Part shown: positions 1-10,469 of the stretch, one piece after another
How the letters are laid out: each line of letters opens with the position of its first letter
Position numbering within the stretch: the first letter of the stretch is position 1
Origin: Hypsibius dujardini
Taxonomy: Eukaryota; Tardigrada; Eutardigrada; Parachela; Hypsibiidae
DNA length: 32,199 nucleotides
Assembly (NCBI GenBank): GCA_001579985.1
Contig: LRSR01003404.1
Span: forward strand, 1-32,199
Reading direction: 5' to 3'
Translations under genes and position numbers: made by a program
Notes under the pieces: generated by a model
Database searches by the model: none
Seen by the model: only the letters and a program-made list of their open reading frames with translations
What the model was told of the DNA's origin: nothing

Positions 1-435
1 CAAGGACTAAAAATTGTTACAAGCTGCTTTTATATTACTCAATATGAAACGGTTTTTAAGATAGTAAATGTAAATGTCATCGATTGAAACCGTATTTAGG
101 ATAGTGTTTTTCGGGAGGGTTTTCGGGATAGCTCGCTGAAATTAACAATAAACTGTTTTGAATATTAGTCTAACGCCCACTGGAAAGGTTCTGCCTGACA
201 TGAACCTAAAAATTATTTATTTTTGAATGGAATGGACTTTTGAGTCGCAGAATATTTCAATACAACCTTTCCCCTTGAACCACTGATCGATTGAAGCAGC
301 AAAATTGTTCATAACCTCAATATTTATAATTTATTTAGGTTAATGCAATTTAAAGTTAAAACTTTTGCATTTTTTTGTTGATAGAATTGAAATTACACAT
401 ATACACTATATGTCAACTATTGACCTGCTTGACAG
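1..435. other. AT-rich sequence upstream of the receptor exons
   Basis: I see no convincing exon here. It is AT-rich and ends with a splice acceptor (gacag at about 431-435) that opens the first recognisable exon of the receptor gene, so at least the last part is intron. Earlier exons of that gene should lie to the left, outside the window or unrecognised here. Confidence 0.5.
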
Positions 436-2959
436 ATTGCACGAGCCGCTTTCCAGTCTTTATTGGTTATCCAGCCGCCAACGGAAAGTGTCATTGGCAG
501 TGTGAAGATTCGCAAATTGGAGCGGGAATTCATGCGACGAACTGTGGAGGACTTTGGGCTCCCCATACCCAAGAAACCGGTACACAAAAGTGACATTAAA
601 TGATCAACGACTCCCAAATTGTTTCGATCCTTAAAATATGTTTCGTGTTATGAACAAAAGGTCAACGCACTCCTCGCGGCCAATTATGCAGCAGTGCTGA
701 TCGTTGCAATCGTATGATCACCCGCACATTTTGGCACAACTTCGTGATACGCTTTAATTCATGACACAATACAGGTGCTCAACGAGACTCTTTCTCGAGA
801 CTCATCCTTTCCCTTCAGCAACGGCAGGGAATTCGCTCGTCTCTTTCGCGATCGTGGCTTCCATACGGACGTCGCGGATATTTATATCGATCATGTCGGA
901 GAACGCCAACCGAATTTGACGGTCGCCCAGTTCGACCGTGACAGTGGTGAATTAACAGTAAGAGCATCATCGGTTCTCTCCAACAATATTACTATCAAGC
1001 GTACACTCTCGCGAGCAAAAAAGACCGAGCAAACTAACGGACGACAAAAAATAAGCTCATTGAGAAGTGGATGAGTTGAGGTCTCATTCAGCGTTAAAAA
1101 ATAAACCAGAATAATGTAAGAAAAATACACCATATAATAATGGAGATAAAAACAGAAACACAACTAACAAAAAGTGGCAGCATAAATAGAGCAAACACCG
1201 AAACACTCAAAACTTATTGAGATTTCATATCTCCATTGAATCTATCATGCATTTTTTTCCTCATTTTTTCTGGTTTATCTTTTAACGTTAAATAAGGCAT
1301 CAGCTCATCCATTTTCCTGGACGCTTATTGTTTTGTCGTTCGTTGGTTTGCTTGTTCTAATGTGCACGCAAATTTGTTCACTTGAGAGCGACGATTCGGT
1401 CAAGAAACTCGGTTGATCGCGTTGATTTGGCAAGAAGAATAACTCATGGGATTTTTTCGCACAAAATTTTGGCAATGCTTTGTAAATATCTTTATATTGA
1501 CCAACTTGAGGGGTTTTCATTTCATGAGAGTGATTATTCTTTAATAAAGTAGTTAAGCCAGCGTCTGTTCGATCTGTTGGAGGATACATTGCTAGATCTC
1601 ATTTGATCTGCTATTTATTCATGCTTTCTCATTTGGCTTGTTCGCTGGTTAAATTAATTTGTTCGTAGGTTCGCTCTGCTCTTCAGTCATTTTGTTCTTG
1701 CATGCTTGCAAGCAATTCTCAACATTGATAATGACAATGCATTGCAATTTGCACGCATCCCTCCGCGCTTAATAATTTGGCGGTCGATTATCTCGTTGTC
1801 TTTATGCTTCGAAACACGCATCTTTTATAAAATACCTGCACTATATGCCCCCAAGGATTAATTTTGCTCCTCTTTTGGTAGCCGCGTCTCCTTCAATTAG
1901 CGGATTTATCACGTGTTCTTGAACTAAGTCTGCTCAGATGGCCGTCCGGAAACGGTGCACCACCACCTAACACACCTCTGTGCGGCTATCGTAATGAGCG
2001 CTCAAGCTGCCAAGGTATGAGTGTTTCGAGATGGCAAGAAGTAAAATATATATAGTTAATTAATTAGACTTTTAGAACTAATTTTTTGGGAAGGAAATAA
2101 TTTTTAGAACTAATTTTTAGAATTAACTAGTTTTTTTAGAACAAGTTGTTCAGACCAATTCATTTTTTTAAAATTTTTTCGAATAATTTAGTTTTTTAAA
2201 ACCAAAGTTAATCGATTAATTAGTTTTTTAGTCAACTAAAACATAATAAAGATTTTAGTTTACGTAGTTTCTATTAGTAACGACTTTAGTTTAGTTTCAG
2301 CCGAAATGATCTAACTACAATGATTTTAGTTTCTTTATTTATAAAAAGTGTTTGTTTAGTTTGTGAAATCAGCTAAAGCAACTAAAGTCAAAAACTAGGT
2401 TTAAAAGATTTAGTTTTTTAGTTTAGTTTGCTTTGTCCTCCCTATGAGTAACGCAAAGCAGTTATACAATTCACCATATGTCTGAAACGATATGAAATTT
2501 ATTATTTAAAGTTGCCTTTCTCTTCAGGTAGCGCGACGAGTTGGACGCAAGGATTTGGAGTGATTGGGGCTTTCGTCAGCTGCCTCATCGGCGTGCGCTT
2601 AGTTTTTTTACTCAAGTTCGTATTGAGACGCGGACATGATCTCCTTTCTTTACTCTCGTAAGCAATGTGCATGCGAGCTGTCCAATGTGCATTTTTATTT
2701 GTAGGAAACGGCTCTTCGCAAAGGACCGAAAGGCCTCCGACTTTTGGCTCGACGCGACATGGCTACATAGCCCACCGTCCGGTCGCTGTTGCTTCACGTC
2801 TTCGTTGGTCCGGCTGTGTTACTACTAGAGAAATGGGCATTGCAAGACAATTTTTCCAACGAAATTTTCTTGCTCATTCTGAAAATTATGGTCACTTTTA
2901 CACCGGAAGATGAAGCTCTAAAAAAGAAATCTTTTTTTGTACGCCCAAGGAATACGTAA
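436..2959 (+). CDS. Receptor guanylyl cyclase / natriuretic-receptor-like protein, 3' exons, short tail
   Basis: Proposed exons are 436-579, 775-957, 1938-2014, 2528-2657, 2705-2781 and 2829-2959 (TAA). Exons 436-579 and 775-957 join in phase 0 and read like the membrane-proximal end of an ANF-receptor (periplasmic-binding-like) ectodomain; YIDHVGERQPNLTVAQFD and DSGELT resemble the 'IDxNGDRxxDF...' stretch of natriuretic receptors. Exon 1938-2014 encodes WPSGNGAPPPNTPLCGY followed by RNERSSC, the Pro-rich CG[FY] juxtamembrane signature of receptor guanylyl cyclases. Exon 2528-2657 gives a hydrophobic helix (GVIGAFVSCLIGVRLVFLL). Phases agree at the last three junctions; the final intron would be only 47 bp. 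The junction 957/1938 is out of phase (0 versus 2), so a small exon of about 20 residues is missing from my model. No kinase-homology or cyclase domain follows before the opposing gene starts at 3083. It may be a clearance-type receptor, a truncated paralogue or a pseudogene. Confidence 0.6.
960..1937 (+). other. Probable intron(s) of the receptor gene
   Basis: AT-rich sequence between the ectodomain exon and the Pro-rich juxtamembrane exon. A small unrecognised exon entering in phase 0 and leaving in phase 2 should lie here, because the flanking exons do not join in phase. I could not locate it with confidence. Confidence 0.4.
2041..2430. repeat. Degenerate TTTTTAGAACTAA / TTTAGTTT low-complexity tract
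   Basis: Several imperfect copies of 'tttttagaactaa' and 'agttttttagt' follow one another inside the intron between the juxtamembrane and transmembrane exons. The tract looks like a decayed tandem or slipped-strand expansion; no coding potential was seen. Confidence 0.5.
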
Positions 2960-3082
2960 GACATTAATGTAATCGGTTTCTACTCAAGATCTAATCTATA
3001 CACAAATCGTACAAGTTGCACTCAAATTATATGTTTACTGTGTGGATAGAAATCAAGATAGAAATTTCAGTCAGTATTGTCT

Positions 3083-4130
3083 TTAGAACGACGACTTTTT
3101 CAGGCTGGAATACCAAAGATCACTAGTTGCTTTTCCTGTGCGCCACCTGCATAACAAACATCCCATGTTCCAACCTATGCCATGGTCATGTCTTCAAAGA
3201 GTCTAACGGACGCACCTTGCAAAGAGAATCACTGCTGCCAATAACACTCCAATAAATAAAAATGTGAGGAAAACCGATAAGGCTAAAGAAGAACCTGTAA
3301 ATTGCAATCAACGTCAATTATAAACACAATTTAAATTAAACAGTAAATGTTACTACCTGAATAGTTTCCGCAGTCGCTAATTAGCGTACTACTCGTGCTG
3401 TCGCTGACAAGTTGGACCACTTGATCCGATTCAGAATCGTAATCGTCCTCTGAAAAGACAGATTTTATTCCGAGTTAGTATGCCAACCGTTGAGCAACTA
3501 AACCGAAGCTCATTCCTACATCGCAATGACACGTACCATGTACTGCAAAAGGACTCGGACAGTGGCTCTTACGGACACTGGAAGTCCAGTGGCAGAAGCC
3601 ATCCTTAAAAACACACAGTCGGCAGTCCTCAGCCATGCGCAGTTCTGCTCCTTTTGTTTTGAAGGTCGGGAAGGAACTGCAGCGGGGAGCATATGTCACA
3701 TTCCAGATGGTCTCGTTATCGACTCCGTAGAGTATCAGCTGGCCGTTGCGCTGCATGACTAACTGGGTGGCATCCTCACTGCCTCTATTGATCGAGGCGC
3801 GCTTGTCCAAAGACCACATTTCCGCGTTGTCACATCGCCGTCGAAGGACAATCTGATTGTTTGTGCGGAAACTGAGCGAGCAGGTTTTGTTGATGGACCA
3901 TAATGTTTGCCCGACGGTCAGGTTGTCCCCCGACTTCATTATCACTGTTAATTGAAAAACGGCTTTAGAGTGGGTCATAAATTGCCTGTTCTTGTCTATC
4001 GGGCTCTGTTTTGCCATCAAATGCTTCACTATCACTTCTGTCTAGTCTGTCTGTCTGTCTGTCTGTCTGTCTGCCTGTCTGTCTCTCTGTCTCTCTGTCT
4101 CTCTCTCTGTCTCTCTCTCTGTCTCTCTGC

Positions 4131-4177
<47 letters not shown>

Positions 4178-6057
4178 TTGTCTGTTTGTCTGTTTGTCTG
4201 TCTGTCTGTTTGTCTGTTCGCCCGTCTGTTCGCTCTCCGCCGCATATATTGCTCCTGGTCAATCTAGATATTACCCTCAGCATTGGCAAATTCTGGGTAG
4301 AGTGTCCGAGTCGCCATAGTCGCGCCTCCCGATCGCCACAGACACGCGTTATCCTTGGTAAGACAGATCGACCCAGTATCGTCCAGCCGAAGTGACGCCC
4401 CTGCATTAAACGTCGCGTGGGTGTCCGTGCTCCACACAACGAGATTTCGATCGGGACGTTGCTGTCGTGAGCGTGAAATCGAGGACTTTATGTTGGGTTC
4501 GTATATGACTATATTGTTGGGTTCGTATATGACTGCATTGCCGTCGGGTTGCATTGTCAGGAAGTTTTTCCCATAGTGACGTTTCCTCATGTTGGATGAC
4601 CAAACTGGAGCTCCATCGCAGGTACGGTAAATTACGGCTTTTCCAGTGGTCTCCAAGGTCAGACGCGCTTGGCGGTTCGGAGACCAGATGGACTGATCTT
4701 CCGTCATATTCGCTCCGGAATGAACTACCAAAACAAAGAAACAAAAACACTTATGAGTCACGAATTAATTTTTTGAACAAAAACGAAATAAATCGGTATG
4801 TATCGCTATTTATATTGTTCCATTGATGGGAACATAGGCCAGGGAACATACTGTATTCAGGGCACGCAGAATGGCTTGCCACCGTTGCGTTGGGGTCGGA
4901 GTGCCACAAACAGACATCGGCCGTCTTGAACAGACACAGCGCTCCAGTGTTCTCCAACCGTAATGATGCTCCGGCTGTCGCGGCGGAATTGGATCCCGAG
5001 GCCCACATGACCCGTTGGGAACTGTTGGCGGGTGCGTAAATGACCAGATTACCGTCAGTCTGCAGTTGCACTGCATCCGGACGCTCCTGCATCCGTTGTC
5101 TGTTGGTCATGGTAGCCCAGATAGGATGGTGATCGCAGGCGCGGTAGACGACCAGATTCCCGTCCGGCTGCATGGTCAGTCGGACCTGAGCGTTCGGTGA
5201 CCAGATCGTGTCGCCCTGAGTCATGTTTGATCCGGAAGTCACTACAAATATAATAAACACAAACAATTTGATCAACTTCATCACATGAACCCTTATTGGG
5301 GGTATTATTCACATGTCAAATTCAGAACCTGTTTGAATATTGTTTGTAGTTAGACATACTGCTCCGATGAAAATAAAAAATTATTTTTTCCATAAAGTCG
5401 GACAAAGTTTTTTTGTGATATTTCAAATTTGGAAAAACAAAGGACGATTTTATTTTCCTTCTTTTTCACTGTAAAAATAGAGATTTTTATAACTAAATTA
5501 GAAATGATCTTTTTGACATTATCCATTCCATTTTCAATTCAAGTTCGAGTTCATTAGCATCAGGTCAGTGGGCGGAGCTATAAACCAAACACTGGACAGC
5601 TTTGCTGGAACTGGCGTTCCTTATTGAAAGATTTATAGAACTCCGCCCCCTGATCTCCGAGAAATATTTGGGCATTTTCAATCGACTCGAGATTAAATTT
5701 GACATGGAATAGTGTAAAAATAATTTTCTTTACGTTACTTCTAAAAACCATATTTTTTACAGTGAAAATGAAATAAAATGAAATCGTCCTGTGTTTTTCC
5801 AACTTTAAAATATTACCAAAAAATACTTTGCCTGACTTAACCAATGAAATAAATTTTTATATTCAACCCTTAAACTTGATCTAAATAAAAAAAGAAATTT
5901 AAAGTAATTTTGAATTCGGCACTTGATTAATGCTCCAAGTGAGGATTAATTTAATTAAGGTTAAGCAACTAGAGTAAATTTGCAAATGCGAACCTGTTTC
6001 GAGGGGTTTTGTTCCATCCTCCGGATAAAAGACATGGTCTCTTTGATCGTAGATCAT
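3083..6057 (-). CDS. Type I membrane protein with three B-lectin domains (copy 1)
   Basis: Exons in transcript order: 6057-5994, 5241-4852 (domain C), 4724-4275 (B), 3944-3537 (A), 3449-3357 (acidic linker), 3294-3216 (transmembrane), 3146-3083 (tail, TAA). Total 1548 nt, 515 residues if translation starts at 6057. Residues 22-151, 152-301 and 302-437 are bulb-type lectin domains, each with Trp-rich strands and up to three QxDxNxVxY-like sites. Domain C has MQPDGNLVVY and LQTDGNLVIY intact; domain B has MQPDGNAVIY; domain A is degenerate (MQRNGQLILY). The linker begins EDDYDSESD and ends GNYSG. The membrane helix is SVFLTFLFIGVLLAAVILF and the tail is WRTGKATSDLWYSSLKKSSF. All lectin and linker exons are phase 1-1. 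The 5' end is unresolved: YPED (VFYPEDGTKPLETG) matches exon 2 of the 12571-17468 gene, but no clear signal-peptide exon was found; 7105-7190 is a weak candidate. Carbohydrate binding at the cell surface is inferred. Confidence 0.8.
4037..4222. repeat. (CTGT)n microsatellite in the B-A intron of copy 1
   Basis: Long CTGT tract with CTCT and TTGT interruptions. It lies in the 330-bp intron between the domain B and domain A exons. Open frames across it (repeated CLSV or RQTD) are artefacts of the four-base repeat. Confidence 0.95.
4491..4538 (-). repeat. 24-bp tandem duplication inside lectin domain B of copy 1
   Basis: Two adjacent 24-bp units (tgttgggttcgtatatgact...) begin at 4491 and 4515. 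They encode a doubled I-V-I-Y-E-P-N segment and help explain why this domain B exon is 150 codons against 137 in the paralogue. Confidence 0.85.
5418..5813. mobile_element. Long-inverted-repeat MITE, copy 1 (in lectin-gene intron)
   Basis: The ends are inverted repeats: left atatttcaaatttggaaaaa and the right end, reversed, atattttaaagttggaaaaa, followed on both arms by related ggacgatttyattttc sequence and a stretch ending ttcactgtaaaaa. Similarity of the arms extends well over 100 bp to the central 'gggcggagc'/'gctccgccc'-type core. It sits in the intron between the YPED exon and the domain C exon. It has no transposase; the frames inside are incidental. Confidence 0.75.
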
Positions 6058-6591
6058 GGTTCTTCCTCGTAGACGACCTTAAGTTTTACGGAAGAAAATA
6101 CCATTAGTACAACCACTCACTGCAATGTTGGCAAAACTATATTTAACAAATGTTTGACACTACTCCCATTAAATTAAGAAAAGAATGGCATCAGCAAAAA
6201 TTGTAAGGGGTCCGTCAAGGGGCTTAGCTGTAAACAAACGAGCTACAGCTTTGTCGTCAAATTTAACTTAATTATTTAAGAAACTGTATAGTGAGGTGAT
6301 TCTATGTTCAAGGTCACAAACTAAAGGTCTCACCAAGCATCGAGAGGAAAAGGAGGAAGTTGAAGCATAGCAAAGCCATATTCAAGGCTCTTCCTTATAT
6401 CGTATATGAACAATAATGTGGCACTACACTGTGCGATTATCTGAGGACCTCAAATGCTTGCCGCTCGAAAACAAAACCATGAATGGGTAATTTACAAAAG
6501 CAGACAAACAGTGGTGTGTCAGCCACTTGTGTAAACCTATACATTATATATATGCATCCAAAAGGAACCCACAGGATATGTCTTGATAACT

Positions 6592-6721
6592 CACGTCAGT
6601 CCGATGGGGTGGCGCCTGATTAAGATCGTTATTCTGGGTATTTGACGATTTTACTGCAGTAATCTTGCGGTTTCGTCGATTTGCTGCATAGGCGTGTCGC
6701 TGGTGAACAAATGTCCCTGCG
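6592..6721 (-). CDS. Possible internal exon of an unrecognised gene
   Basis: On the minus strand a pyrimidine-rich acceptor (tcctcccctctcgcag) is followed by an open segment starting TFVHQRHAYAANRRNRKIT and a good GTGAGT donor. I could not connect it in phase to any neighbouring exon and do not recognise the peptide. Confidence 0.25.
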
Positions 6722-6869
6722 AGAGGGGAGGAAAGACGCGTCAGTTTGGAGTTTGCGGGTTCGCCGATATGGCAGTTACCACATACAGTAAACTGTCGTA
6801 TGACAAAACAGAAAAACATCCAATTTCTAACAAGGTCATCGAATGTTCGGAGGAATATGTATAAAAGAT

Positions 6870-7080
6870 GGTATTTGTAGTTTGTAGTTAGTAATTGTCT
6901 TGGGTATTTAGTAGTTTAGTAGTTGCATTTTTCAGTTCTAGTTTTTATGTAGTAGTTACGTAATTGTACTTTGTAATTGTAGTATATCATTTAGTTGTTA
7001 CGTAATTGAACTTTCTAATTGTAATTTATAGTTTGTATTTACTTAGTTGTGATTTTAGTTTTAGCGGTTCGTAAAAATAG
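6870..7080. repeat. Degenerate direct repeats TAGTTGTTACGTAATTG
   Basis: The motifs 'tagttacgtaattgtacttt' and 'agttgttacgtaattgaact' recur about 50 bp apart, embedded in TAGTTT-rich sequence. It looks like a decayed tandem array; no gene seen. Confidence 0.5.
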
Positions 7081-8387
7081 TTATAAACTAGTGATATCAC
7101 ACTTTGATCGCTCTTACCCATGTATTTCAACAAATATTGTTTTTAAAATAAATAGAAGACGTCGATTGATGATTTTAGAAAATATTTTAAGAAAATGCAT
7201 GTGAGTAAGCATTGGGATTAAATTAAAAGCATGACGCCTGGTCATGCCATGAATTGTAATGAAGCTTTGATTGATTGAACAAATCAAGTTTGGTTTAAAC
7301 ATACAATCAATCAATGGAACATGACATTTCAAAGCAGAGCCACTGATTGTTTAAAAAAAGGTTAAACAGATAGTTTGATATTAGGGAATGCGGGCTCGAA
7401 AGCTACAAAAAACAGCTAGTTAAGAACTGAACGAGAAAAAACACTCACGAATAGTACGATACGAATTTACCGTGCAATAAGAACCGTAGCAGCTAGTAGG
7501 ATCAAAGCCGTCAGCAACGTTAGGACGACCGTAAGTCCCAGAGCAGAACTTATGACTAGCAAGTTCCAGCACTAGAAGTTCCTTGATAAAAAATATTATT
7601 CGGTAAATACAAGTACCAGTGTAGTGATGTCGTCCTGTCTCACAGGTCAATGAATCCTTGCTATTTGACAACTGTTGCGGTTCCATTTTATCATCCGGCT
7701 CGGTGTCTTCCTCTGACAGTGAGAATAGATGTACACCTTGTACTAAAGTGTATCATCAGGCATTGTAACTCTTACATAATAACTTTTATACATAATATAA
7801 TTTTAAATAATTAATATATATAATAACTTTTTAATATAATATTCATATATATAACAGTAATTGTAGTTATTAGACGTATGGGCTTGGTTATGGCTTACCA
7901 TCCAGCATGGGGAAAGGGCTTGGGACACTTGAAGTCCAGTGGCAGAATCCAATGGCGGAAGACACGCAGGCGACAATCTTCCCCTGTATGTAAGTTTGCA
8001 CCGCTTGTTTTGAAGGTCGGGAGGAAACTACAGCGTGGAGCCCATGTGACGTTCCAGATGGTCTCGTTATCGATGGCATAGAGTATCAACTGGCCGTTGA
8101 GTTGCATGACCATATTAGCAGCAACGTCTCTGGGTCTGTTCGCAGCTCTTCTGTCTAGAAACCACATTTCAGCGTTATCACACTGGCGTCGCAGGATGAT
8201 CTATGGTTTGTTTGTGCGGAAACTGAGCGAACAGGTCTTGTTGATGGACCAAAATGTTTGCCCAACGGCCAGATTGTCCCCCGACTTCATTATCACTGTT
8301 AATTGAAAAACGGCTTTAGAGTGAGCCATAAGTTGCCTGTTGTTGTCTATCGGGCTCTGTTTTGCCATCAAATGCTTCACTATCACT

Positions 8388-8459
<72 letters not shown>
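8388..8459. repeat. (CTGT)n microsatellite in the B-A intron of copy 2
   Basis: CTGT repeat with a few CTGTTTGT variants. It occupies the same intron as the tracts in the other two copies, between the domain B and domain A exons. Confidence 0.95.
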
Positions 8460-8944
8460 CCCGTTTGCACCCTTGTTTGTCTGTTTGGTTAACAGGTCTT
8501 TCATTCTGCGAATCCCATCTTCAGCCTTTTCGAATTCTAGATGGCGTATGCGATGCGTCACAGTTGCGCCGCCAGATCCCACAAGCAGGTGCCGTTCTTT
8601 TTGAGGCATAACGAGCCGGAATCATTCAAGCGAAGGTTTGCTTCTGCATTTACCGTGGCATGGGTGTCTGTGCTCCACATCACGAGATCCTGTTCTGACC
8701 TTCCAAGAGGGGCGGCATGCTCTACACCGGTCTCGTAGATAACTGCATTCCCATCAGGTTGCAATATCTGAAGGACATTCTTCCCAAAATGGCGCTCCCT
8801 TAAGTGCGTCGATCAAACCACAGCTCCATCGCAGTTTCGATTAATGACCGCTTGGCCGGTATTCTCCAGCGTGAAACGGGCCTCGCGGTTGGGCGACCAG
8901 ATGGACGTGTCTTCCTTCAAATTCGCAGCGGACTTAACTAAACA

Positions 8945-10030
8945 AAATACAACATAAAAATAAAGAAGGTTTGCATCTTGAAGACAGGATTTTGCAGTCT
9001 ATTTTTTAGACATATGATGGCTTCATAATACTAAATACTATGTTCCAAATTTTCCCGAGAAATGATTGAGCTAGTCATGCCGGATGCTCACTAATATTAA
9101 CCTATAAATTAGCAACCACAGTATTTAAAAGCAATCTTTGGCCTATCACTTCGGGCAACATCAAAAGGAGAATCGTTTTCAGTTAGATTTCGCAGATCGA
9201 CCGGTGTCCATTTTAACTTGTTTTCCCAAAAAATATTAAGCCGGGATTGTTGTAGAAAACTTCTTCATTTTACTGCAAGTTTAAAAAAATCCACCTATGA
9301 TAAGGTGTCTCATTATCATTCTGCAGGGATATAACGATACTCTTGTGCTCTTGAAACTTATAATTAGTATGCGAGTTCTGACATTTATCATCAATAACTG
9401 TCCTGCCATGCTCTTTTCTATGGAAATTATACTTATATCTCTATACATTCAAAACCCTTCTTTCTCCTTCCCAGAGGAAAGTCGAAATAAATTTTGAAAG
9501 CAAATTTTGAAAGTACGTCAACTTTACGTTAACGCTAGATATTGCGCAATTTTATCCATAGGGTCCACCACAAATATTTACTCAACTTTGAGGGGTTACG
9601 GTAAAAACCGCATGTATTGGTTTCAATATTCATAATTACAGTAACAAAAATGTGCTGGATAGAGTTCAGATCATGTTGCAAACCAACAAATGATGAAAAA
9701 GTTAAAAAAACTGACGATTCCGTGAAGACGCGAAGACGCATAGTTTAAGGGAGTCCTTTAATATGTAAACAATTTAAAAAAAATTGTAACATGTGATCGA
9801 GGAACATGTATCTTTTGTCAGATTCTGGCTGAACTTGGCGGGCTCAAAATTGCCAACTTTACAAAAAAGCTCTAAGATTAAAAAATGTTATTGAACTTTT
9901 TAGAACTTAAATTTGTATGAAATTTAACTCACTAAGACATCTGTTTTTGAACGAATTTAAGGGTTTTGAGCAACGACAGACTTTAGAAACCCATTCAAAG
10001 TTTAGTGAATGCTCGTGGTGGAGCCTGTAG
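8945..10030. other. Intron of the copy 2 pseudogene, nothing recognised
   Basis: AT-rich sequence between the disrupted domain C and domain B exons. Short open frames are present but have no splice context or recognisable product. Confidence 0.5.
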
Positions 10031-10469
10031 TATCCTTGGGTAATTCTTATGAACATGCATGCCAATTTGAGCGCAGACACATCTCCGGCTGCTTGAACAG
10101 ACAGAAGGCCCCTAAATTCTCCAGCCGAAAGTGCGCACCTGCGTAGACGAAGAAAGCAGTGCCGCTGTCTCTCCGCTTGATTCGAGCTCATTAGTGACGA
10201 AGTCTGCATATTCGACGGTTGACCGTTGGCAGTCGCTTTGGGAGCCACATAGCTGAATGGGGCATAGAGGACCAGGTTACCGTCGGGCTGCATTTGTAAG
10301 ATATCCGGTTGCCCGCTTCCGGCTTGGTGCGTCATAGTCGCCTAAACGGCATGATCGTTGCACGCACGATAGGCAATTAGGTTGCCGTCCGTTTGAAGGG
10401 TCAGCCGAACTTGACCGTTGACCGACCAGATGGTGTCACCTTGGGTCATGTTTGAACCGAAGCGAACTG

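Larger units (their letters stand above)
6100..7400. other. Intergenic or 5'-region of copy 1, mostly featureless
   Basis: Apart from one possible exon (6592-6721) and a repeated AT-rich tract (6870-7080) I see nothing firm. On the minus strand, 7190-7105 reads as a hydrophobic start (MHFLKIFSKI...RLLFILKTIF) ending at a GTAAGA donor in phase 2. It could be a distant first exon of copy 1, but the acceptor needed at about 6061 is weak. Confidence 0.3.
7471..10466 (-). pseudogene. B-lectin membrane protein (copy 2), disrupted
   Basis: This is the same exon series as the neighbouring genes. Domain C (10466 to about 10040) has TGG changed to TAG after ACNDHAV and a later frameshift before AGAHFRLENLGAF. 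Domain B (8937-8519) has TGG changed to TGA (GAVV then stop), a one-base deletion after CLW, and AT in place of the GT donor at 8517-8518. Domain A (8295-7899) has TAG after FRTNKP and a frameshift near RVFRHW; it is 397 bp, not a multiple of three. The acidic linker (7712-7617, EEDTEPDDKMEPQQ to HHYTG) and transmembrane exon (7555-7471, LTLLTALILLAATVLIAR) are open with correct phases. No YPED or signal exon was found. The tail is unclear (possibly FRARIP then TAA near 7390-7410). It is clearly non-functional as a three-domain protein. Confidence 0.8.

Noticed and set aside
2829-2959. Reading the last receptor exon as a kinase-homology domain
   Set aside because: The open segment (KWALQDNFSNEIFLLILKI...) has no kinase motifs. 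It is kept only as a possible short tail.
4037-4222. Regular repeat considered as a CRISPR array
   Set aside because: It is a simple tetranucleotide microsatellite without spacers, in a eukaryotic intron.
3952-4395. Long open frames with CLSVCLSV or DRQTDRQT repeats
   Set aside because: They arise from the CTGT tetranucleotide repeat being open in several frames; the tract lies in an intron of the lectin gene.
5242-5284. Signal-peptide-like start (MKLIKLFVFIIFV) directly before domain C of copy 1
   Set aside because: It is a T-rich tract ending in tag at the exact acceptor position used in the paralogues, and an upstream YPED exon joins in phase. It remains a possible alternative start.
5578-5844. 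88-codon minus-strand frame
   Set aside because: It lies almost wholly within the inverted-repeat MITE and follows its arm sequence.
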